Assembly (NCBI RefSeq): GCF_026914265.1
Contig: NC_069124.1
Coordinates: 17,133,088 to 17,197,087, forward strand
Length of the DNA: 64,000 bases
Source: Mya arenaria
Taxonomy: Eukaryota > Mollusca > Bivalvia > Myida > Myidae
Direction of reading: 5' to 3'
Positions within the stretch are counted from its first letter, which is position 1; each line of letters starts with the position of its first letter. Below are positions 52,359-61,554 of the stretch, piece by piece. The translations under genes and the position numbers were made by a program. The notes beneath the pieces were generated by a model that was not told the DNA's origin, searched no databases, and saw only the letters and a program-made list of their open reading frames with translations.

Positions 52359-54097
52359 TTACAAATCCAATTTATAAAATTTGATAGCGTTTTCCCGAAA
52401 TATCTTCAATCTCTCATTTTGGTCGAGTTTTGCCAGGAGTTTTTCTGTATTGGCGAGGTTTTCTTCATAGGTGACCCCAGCATTTTCGAAAACGGGCCAG
52501 TCTGATCCAAACACACATCTGTCTACTCCAAATACTGAGAGAACGTGCTGTAAGAGACATTGAATAAAATAAGTGTCTTTCTAAAGTTGCATTATTCAAC
52601 TGAAATTAGCAAATTGCCATGTATACCAGAAGAGAAGTCTAAGCCATACCACAACAATTAAACACAAACGCATTTTTTACGATAGACAAGACTTGGCTGG
52701 GCTTAAAATTGTTAAGCATATCAGTTATTAACGTCATGAAGGTCAATGTATATACATTTTAAACCAACAACAATCTTACGTCAATGAACGGTGGGTAGTC
52801 TATGGACCCCCATGTGTCTTCTTTTTGCTCAGAAATCAACCCAGATCTGTAAAATAGTGGTTCTTAAATTGGGAGAATTATGTGCAAAAATATACAATGA
52901 ATCTGCAGTTTAACATTTGAACTACATGTATAAGACACACAGGTCAACGGCAAACAAATACTCGACGAGAGAACAGGTAACGTACGAAATGTTTTAAGTA
53001 TAAGCTTTATTTGTTTACAACGAATGTGAAGACAGTTATATTAACTTATGCTGCGTCACATTCGTTGGTTTGATGTTGCTAAGAATGTAGTCTTGTATTG
53101 TCGGAGAACCCGGATAAAAACTTGTTCGGCTTGGTGAACACCAACCAAACTCAAACGAGTCAAATCAAACATGCACTCGAGGAGGTACACAGAGCGTAAA
53201 GTTCGACGACTAGTTATTGACAACAATTATATCTATCAACAAGAGGAAAACTCAAGTATGTGGTCTACTATGGATGTTTAGTTCAGATATTATTGGTGTG
53301 TTCTAAAGAAACGTCACTTTTGAATTTGGTGTAATAAGACAACTTTTAATGTCTATGAATGGTGTGGCTGCTTATCAACGATCGTGATTTTATATTTATA
53401 ATTTATTTTATTCTGCTCCCCGAAAAACATTCGGTGAACATATGGTCGCTGCTTCCTCTGCGTGTCCAGCATTATTTTTATTTTTCAACAACCATATACT
53501 AGACAATGAATGTTTATGACAAGCTTAACCTCAGGAAGAGATGCGCATATTATCAGCACATTTAGGCTTACTGATTGTTCGCAGAGGTTTGGCCGTTCTA
53601 ATCGCTCTAAAGTGTGATATAGGACCAGTCCACCCCACTATTCGTGTCCAGTCTATTCCTCAGCAACCACCAGCTTGAATTCAATAACACTTCAAGGGGA
53701 AGCTTTCTGAACAAGAGGAGATGCGCTCATTATAAGCACGTTCTGTATCGATGCTTTTACGCAGTTATGACCCTAAATATATACTCAAATAATGCCAATG
53801 TAACAACTACTTACATTTTGCAGAAAGCGTTTGGGAATTTGGCAATCTGTGTCATGTCATTCCACCAGCCCGTTGTCCTACCCTCCGAGAATATTGGTTT
53901 GGCAATGTGGTTTATGATGAAACGAAGGCTACAACATTTGGGTATTTTTAGTTGTTTTTTTGTCACATAATCATGCTTTCAGAGTGAGTGAATCAAATGC
54001 ATTGACATGACAATGAAATTTCAAATACAATTTTAAATCAACATTTTACCTCGGGTGTTTTGCGACGACGGTTGGGACCAATGGAAGGTGATGTGGC
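52359..54097 (-). pseudogene. Amidohydro_2-type hydrolase fragment, paralog E (exons 4-7 only)
   Basis: Exons 54050-54097, 53815-53928, 52780-52846 and 52359-52547 match exons 4-7 of the complete paralogs, with intact splice borders and open frames, including FGSDWP. Exons 1-3 are absent because the duplication breakpoint at 54530 lies in intron 3. Without the HxH-bearing N-terminus and most of the barrel it cannot be a working enzyme. Intron 5 is about 0.97 kb, intermediate between A/B and C/D. The C-terminal exon mixes features of both groups (KLDQNERLK). Confidence 0.85.
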
Positions 54098-54119
54098 CTG
54101 AAGAAATAAGCCGTGGTGA

Positions 54120-54529
54120 AAGTTACTCCTACATGTGTCAATAGAGACCACAATGTCATGTCAAGTTACTCCTACATGTGTCAATAGAGCCCAAAAGGTC
54201 ATGTCAAGTTACTCCTACATGTGTCAACAGAGCTCACAAAGCCATGTTAAGTTATTCTTACATGTGTCAATTGAAACCACGATGTCATGTCAAGTTATTC
54301 CTATATGTGTCAATTGAGCCCACAAGGTCTTGTCAAGTTATTCCTACATGTGTCAATTGAGCCCACATGGTCATGTCAAGCTATTCCAACATCTGTCAAT
54401 TGAGCCCACATGGTCATGTCAAGCTATTCCAACATCTGTCAATTGAGCCCACATGGTCATGTCAAGCTATTCCAACATCTGTCAATTGAGCCCACAAGGT
54501 CATGTCAAGTTATTCTTACATGTGTCAAT
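54120..54529. repeat. 43-bp minisatellite, truncated at the duplication junction (paralog E)
   Basis: About nine and a half units of the same 43-base family, including three nearly identical GAGCCCACATGGTCATGTCA units in a row. It stops abruptly where Harbinger right-end sequence begins. Confidence 0.92.
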
Positions 54530-54652
54530 AGAACAAGATTAGTTTTAAATATAACTAATAAATAAGATCGACTCTAACCTTCCGTAAGATTAAGAAATAA
54601 GGATTTTATCATATTGTAAGGACAGATCTAAGATGTATATTGAATACGGCCC
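54530..54652. mobile_element. Second copy of the Harbinger right end
   Basis: 123 bases identical to 49124-49246, including the right inverted repeat and the CAG at 54653-54655. It was created by the tandem duplication and not by transposition, because it begins inside the element and lacks a left end. Confidence 0.9.
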
Positions 54653-57630
54653 CAGGACAGCAACTACTGGGAGCTTTTACCAGCTCCTCAACACAAGCCA
54701 TCAGGACTTTTCCAACCAACAAAGTTACGAAATGAAATTCAACTACGTCATTCAACGATAGTAGCTTAGTTTTGACAGTCCCGCCCATCCTGGAGAAGAT
54801 GACTTCACAGTTAGAGCAACTCTGCAAGCAACTCAAAGCTTGTTATGTGGCCGGTTTCCTAGCCAAAGACCCTGACCTCCTAACTCCAACACCGTCAACA
54901 GGTGCCACTTCAACCACATCACTAAACCAACGGCCCTTTCCCCCTCTCCAATTTAGTAGGAGTAAGCCTCATACTTTTCTTAATATGATGTGCTAAGCCT
55001 GTGTCAATTGTATGGTAAATGCCCTGAAAATCCCAAAAGTTTAACTCATCTCGTGCAAAGGTGTCCCTTGGGATATTTTAACTATTCCCCCTATTTGAGC
55101 ACAACCCCTTTCCGAGGGAGTAACCCAGTCGAACCTGGTCCCATTAGCGGGCTCCAATGGTTCCTGCCCTCCACAAGTGCTGATTCTGCAAGACCCTCTC
55201 GTGCCTCTACCAAGTAAGACCCTGATATTGCCTTCCCACACTGGAATGGTCCTACTTGGTCGGCCCGTTCGGTGGCACCAAAACCCGTTTTGCCACGGTT
55301 ACTTGACATACCCGGGATTGGGACCTCCCACCCCACAAACTCCAATACGCACATGCGGAGATTAACAATTGCTTGTTCCCTATGCAGCAAATCTGCTCCT
55401 AGTAGCATTTCAGCTTCAATTGGGGCCAAGTAAACAGTTTCAATGCCCCAAATACAAAACATCAGGTGATCAACTACATAACTATTGAAGAATCCGGCAA
55501 TACATTCATAAGACGCGCATTTTGGAGTATAGGGGGACGTTTTTTATCCTACTGTACAGATGGTCAGAAATAATGGTAACTTCTGCCGCTGTATCTACTA
55601 TGACAGAAACTTCAAACCGATTCACACTAACATCAATTAGGCTAAAGTTTGTCATACTGCCCTTTAGAACGATTGGATTAGTCCCCACTGAAATAGTATC
55701 AATACTTGCCGGGTGACCCACCAATTCACAGACCCTTTCATTTTCTGGATATGATGCCTAAAACCTGTCTACTCGGGACTCAGTAAATGGAAAGGCGGTA
55801 TCATTTTCTGGAAGGATCAAATATACCTTACCCTTCACATCGTTTATCTAATCGGGACTCACCAACTTCATTGGGACGGACCTGCCTTGAATGGCATTCG
55901 CACCCAGGATTGACTTACGTGACCAGGCACACAATTTGAAAACTCTCAGAGCTTCTGTCCAGGGACTTGTAAGGCTCTGCAAAGGTTACAGCTTTATTCT
56001 TGTACCTTATTCTTGCATTCCCGTTTAAAGTGGGAGGTATCACCACATGCTAAACACCCAATCCTCCCCCGGGAGAAGGACTCCGGCTACAGAACCCTGA
56101 ACGCGCTACCCTTTCGTCTGGCATACAAATGTACGGAGCATGGTTCCCTGCCCTTTTCAGAAATTTTGATAGCAGATTCCACAAACGACCCAGGCTCCTC
56201 GCTTTACCCTGCCCTTGTCTATTTTCTATAGGACTCGTGGATTGAGGATGATCTTTGTCCTCAGACGTGGATACCACCCTAGCTACAGAGGCGGCATCAT
56301 ATTTAGTTATATGAGGGGACTGGGGACACTAAGCCCACCCGTTTCCAAGGCTCGTTAGACTTAACAGTATGTTGATACAACTTTACGACATCAACTGTGG
56401 CCCTTGCTGTTCGGGACCACTGACTGACACCACTATCTAGTATCCCCCTACAAATTTTGGTGGTTGCCTCTTTTTCAAGGAAATCGACCGATTGACTCTC
56501 ATAAGCCCGAGACCCTTTTTAAGGACCCCATCTACTCAATTATACAACAGATTCCCCCTCTTCTTGAACTGCATGTTGAAATTCAAGAGTAGCTGTCTCT
56601 GGGAAAGTGAACCCCCATACCGTTCCCTTAGACAATCAAGAATCTCCATAAAGTACATATGTTGGCTAGTTTTATTGACAATGGCATGGACTTTTGCCGC
56701 CTTTCCCCCTTCCCCTAGTCTTGCACAACTGGTCCAAAGCATGACCATATGAAAACTTACTAGCTCTTTTGAATCACATAAACTTTGATTCAAATACTCC
56801 CAGTTAGAAGTACCGTAAAATTCTACCCCTGAAGGCATTCGCGCCATATAAACAGACTTCTCTGACTTTGGCCCTTTGTCTCCTTCTCTCCCAAGACTGC
56901 ATGCTTCCTGCTCAATGGCATCATCATTCCAGACCAGATTAAATCCAACCCCCTCCTGCGTACCCTGGCGAGTGCACATAGAATCTTCCAAATTTAACCC
57001 AACCGATGGAGCCCCTTGATTTGATACATTAATCATATCAGGCACAAATGTTCTGCACACTTTTGAGCGGTCTCCAGTAAAGTTAACGGATACACTCGAA
57101 TTACCATTTAAGCTGGGTAGGGCGCATTAAATTGTTTAAGTGGCAAAGGTGCATAACCTCGGTCAGGTTGCAAAAATGGATACCCATGTCCCTCGCCAGA
57201 AACCCCAGTTGGTGAGGGCCCTACTCTGGATGGAGGGACTATTGGGTAGGTATACCCCCTATATTGATTGTAAGATAGAGGATAACGAACCAAGACATCA
57301 TGCGCGGGTGGAAAAGAATACCCTTGGAAATAAGCATATGGGTACCCTGAGTCTTGTGGACAATATTGATAATTACCCCTATTCTGCTACCCAGGGGACG
57401 GGTTTGGAAATGGAGCCCTAGGTTCCCTGCTTTCCCCATATCTTACCTCTGATGAGGGTACACAGCCATCGTTTTAGGCATTAGGATAAGTCACAGTTGG
57501 GGGACTTTGTGACCTGGGGACAATATTCACAACTCCCATATAACTGGCCCTAGACTCCCCATATTTAATCAATAATGAAGGTTCATGGTGGTAGTTGTAA
57601 GCATTAGGATAAGTCGCAGGTGGAGGACGT
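54653..57630 (-). mobile_element. Ty3/Gypsy-like fossil, duplicated copy
   Basis: Same parts, order and state as the copy at 49247-52224, carried by the 5.4-kb tandem duplication and not by an independent insertion. Broken, with the same breaks by descent. Confidence 0.75.
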
Positions 57631-57764
57631 TGCATATGGCACGAAATAATACTTGCAATACAAAATCGTTGCATCCCGGTCAAAAACGAGGTTAAACAGG
57701 TCAAATGAAAGTCATTGCATTTTGTTTCTTTATCAATGAAGCCAAATGTATGAAAATGCGCACA

Positions 57765-60700
57765 TTACAAATCCAATTTATAAAATTTGATAGCGTTTTC
57801 CCGAAATATCTTCAATCTCTCATTTTGGTCGAGTTTTGCCAGGAGTGTTTCTGTATTGGCGAGGTTTTCTTCATAGGTGACCCCAGCATTTTCGAAAACG
57901 GGCCAGTCTGATCCAAACACACATCTGTCTACTCCAAATACTGAGAGAACGTGCTGTAAGAGACATTGAATAAAATAAGTGTCTTTCTAAAGTTGCATTA
58001 TTCAACTGAAATTAGCAAATTGCCATGTATACCAGAAGAGAAGTCTAAGCCATACCACAACAATTAAACACAAACGCATTTTTTACGAAAGACAAGACTT
58101 GGCTGGGCTTAAAATTGTTAAGCATATCAGTTATTAACGTCATGAAGGTCAATGTATATACATTTTAAACCAACAACAATCTTACGTCAATGAACGGTGG
58201 GTAGTCTATGGACCCCCATGTGTCTTCTTTTTGCTCAGAAATCAACCCAGATCTGTAAAATAGTGGTTCTTAAATTGGGAGAATTATGTGCAAAAATATA
58301 CAATGAATCTGCAGTTTAACATTTGAACTACATGTATAAGACACACAGGTCAACGGCAAACAAATACTCGACGAGAGAACAGGTAACGTACGAAATGTTT
58401 TAAGTATAAGCTTTATTTGTTTACAACGAATGTGAAGACAGTTATATTAACTTATGCTGCGTCACATTCGTTGGTTTGATGTTGCTAAGAATGTAGTCTT
58501 GTATTGTGGGAGAACCCGGATAAAAACTTGTTCGGCTTGGTGAACACCAACCAAACTCAAACGAGTCAAATCAAACATGCACTCGAGGAGGTACACAGAG
58601 CGTAAAGTTCGACGACTAGTTATTGACAACAATTATATCTATCAACAAGAGGAAAACTCAAGTATGTGGTCTACTATGGATGTTTAGTTCAGATATTATT
58701 GGTGTGTTCTAAAGAAACGTCACTTTTGAATTTGGTGTAATAAGACAACTTTTAATGTCTATGAATGGTGTGGCTGCTTATCAACGATCGTGATTTTATA
58801 TTTATAATTTATTTTATTCTGCTCCCCGAAAAACATTCGGTGAACATATGGTCGCTGCTTCCTCTGCGTGTCCAGCATTATTTTTATTTTTCAACAACCA
58901 TATACTAGACAATGAATGTTTATGACAAGCTTAACCTCAGGAAGAGATGCGCATATTATCAGCACATTTAGGCTTACTGATTGTTCGCAGAGGTTTGGCC
59001 GTTCTAATTGCTCTAAAGTGTGATATAGGACCAGTCCACCCCACTATTCGTGTCCAGTCTATTCCTCAGCAACCACCAGCTTGAATTCAATAACACTTCA
59101 AGGGGAAGCTTTGTGAACAAGAGGAGATGCGCTCATTATAAGCACGTTCTGTATCGATGCTTTTACGCAGTTATGACCCTAAATATATACTCAAATAATG
59201 CCAATGTAACAACTACTTACATTTTGCAGAAAGCGTTTGGGAATTTGGCAATCTGTGTCATGTCATTCCACCAGCCCGTTGTCCTACCCTCCGAGAATAT
59301 TGGTTTGGCAATGTGGTTTATGATGAAACGAAGGCTACAACATTTGGGTATTTTTAGTTGTTTTTTTTTGTCACATAATCATGCTTTCAGAGTGAGTGAA
59401 TCAAATGCATTGACATGACAATGAAATTTCAAATACAATTTTAAATCAACATTTTACCTCGGGTGTTTTGCGACGACGGTTGGGACCAATGGAAGGTGAT
59501 GTGGCCTGAAGAAATAAGCCGTGGTGAAAGTTACTCCTACATGTGTCAATAGAGACCACAATGTCATGTCAAGTTACTCCTACATGTGTCAATAGAGCCC
59601 AAAAGGTCATGTCAAGTTACTCCTACATGTGTCAACAGAGCTCACAAAGCCATGTTAAGTTATTCTTACATGTGTCAATTGAAACCACGATGTCATGTCA
59701 AGTTATTCCTATATGTGTCAATTGAGCCCACAAGGTCTTGTCAAGTTATTCCTACATGTGTCAATTGAGCCCACATGGTCATGTCAAGCTATTCCAACAT
59801 CTGTCAATTGAGCCCACATGGTCATGTCAAGCTATTCCAACATCTGTCAATTGAGCCCACATGGTCATGTCAAGCTATTCCAACATCTGTCAATTGAGCC
59901 CACAAGGTCATGTCAAGTTATTCTTACATGTGTCAATAGAGCCCACAAGGTCATGTCAAGTTTCTCCTACATGTGTCAATTGAGCACACAAGGTCATGTC
60001 AAGTTACTTCTACATGTATCAATGGAGCCCACAAGGTCATGTCAAGTGACTCCTACATGTGTCAACTAAGCCCACAAGGTCGTGTCAAGTTACTCATACA
60101 TGTGTCAATTGAAACCATAAGGTCATGTCAAGTTTCTCCTACATGTGTCAACTAAGCCCAAAAGGTCATGTCAAGTAACTCCTACATGTGTCAACTGAGA
60201 CCACAATGTCATGTCAAGTTTGTCCTACATGTGGCAATTGAGACCACAAGGTCGTGTCTAATGGTCCTGCATTATGTCAATTAAAACAACAAGGCAGTGT
60301 GCAGTACATTTTACACGTGTCAGTTTATACAACAAAACAATGATCGGTAGCCTTTCCATGTTGTTTTAATTGAAACATGAACTACATGTGCGCAGCTATT
60401 CGTGACTGAAATTGTACAACATCGCTCATGTGCTCTTTTATACTCTAAATAACTCAGGTTGTAGTGCTGTAACTATTATAAATATCTCAGGTTGTGGTGC
60501 TGTAACTATTATTAATAGGGTTAAACAAAGTTCAAAATAGATCGAAATCAACAATTAAGGACATGACCGAAGAAACAAAAAATACATAAAGCACCTTTCA
60601 AAACAATTTAGATATTGCTCTTCTAAGAATTACGTGTTTCTTTCTGCTGTGCCAACATGTTATTAAAATAGCATATACTCATATAATTACCTTACAAGCA

Positions 60701-60848
60701 GGTCAAATGTGAGGTCATGTTTAGCTAGGGTCTCGAGACCTTTGCTGACGTCATCTCGAGTTATCCAATCGTCTGCCTCAAAATCTAGAATATGTCTTGC
60801 CCCTTTTAAACAACCTTTTGCCTTTAGCGACGTGATAACGGAATCCAG
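57765..60848 (-). pseudogene. Amidohydro_2-type hydrolase fragment, paralog F (exons 3-7)
   Basis: Exons 60691-60848, 59458-59505, 59221-59334, 58186-58252 and 57765-57953 are present, with good splice sites and open frames. Exon 3 reads LDSVITSLKAKGCLKGARH. Homology to intron 2 of the other copies runs to about 61147 and then stops, and exons 2 and 1 with the HxH motif are not found to the right. This is a 5'-truncated gene. Exons 4-7 are the near-identical sister of paralog E. Confidence 0.85.
59528..60262. repeat. 43-bp minisatellite in intron 3 of paralog F
   Basis: About seventeen units, the longest and most regular array in the window. Decayed units follow to about 60370. It is uninterrupted here, so it shows the state before the duplication breakpoint cut the E copy. 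Confidence 0.92.
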
Positions 60849-61147
60849 CTTAAACAAAATAGAGGACATGTAGCTACATGTAGCCAACCCCGGCCAAGCA
60901 TAGTTCGGAGATACGAATGGAATAAATGAAAACTCTACTATTTTTATATGCAAGGGTTTGGAATAGAATAACAGGGGATTTTGTACACTTACAAATATAA
61001 TGATTGACAAGGGTTTATGTCACTGCAGTTCAATTTAAATCTGATGTACGCGTCCAGTGGTCATGACCATGGCAATGTGCAGATTGCCATTAGCTTTAAA
61101 GATCCACTCAACATTATCAGATAAGTAGATTGTATATGATACGCTAT
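60849..61147. other. Relic of hydrolase intron 2
   Basis: Matches intron 2 of the complete paralogs (for example 24000-24230), including the CAGTTCAATTTAAATCTGATGT-like block. It ends at GATACGCTAT, just before the expected exon 2 donor. Confidence 0.65.
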
Positions 61148-61554
61148 TAATGAGAGGCCTGTTGTAAGTTTTTCGGTATCGGAAGTAGAGGATTACCTTA
61201 TATGGAAAATGCTTAAAATAGCACATGACGTATTGCAAAGGTTACGATCTACGCACACTTCTGGAGAAATGACCCGGAAACTGATGCTTTCTGTCACGGA
61301 AAGCTCACGAGAGAGATTCGATTCGAATTTCTTGAGATTGAAACTGAGATTTAAGCTTGCTTAGATATCATCGCTGACCAAACTTTAAATCAAAATACTA
61401 CTCGCGCCTTTTTTTTGAATATAATTGTGACTGAATTAAGTTCCTAGAATTATTTATCGCGTTTTCGCTTGTATTGTGAATCGTCATTTGATTTCGCGAC
61501 TTTATTTTTAAAAAAAAACCAGCAGTATTTGTCTATATTTTCTTTTCTGTCGAG

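Larger units (their letters stand above)
49124..59937. repeat. 5.4-kb tandem segmental duplication (49124-54529 and 54530-59937)
   Basis: The two copies are 5406 bases apart and nearly identical. I noticed about eight substitutions and one 2-base homopolymer difference. Each copy contains the last 123 bases of the Harbinger element, the Gypsy-type fossil, and hydrolase exons 7 to 4 with minisatellite units. The junction at 54530 joins minisatellite text to Harbinger text through a shared TAGA (compare 49123-49126 and the left edge of the continuing minisatellite at about 59937). Confidence 0.93.
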
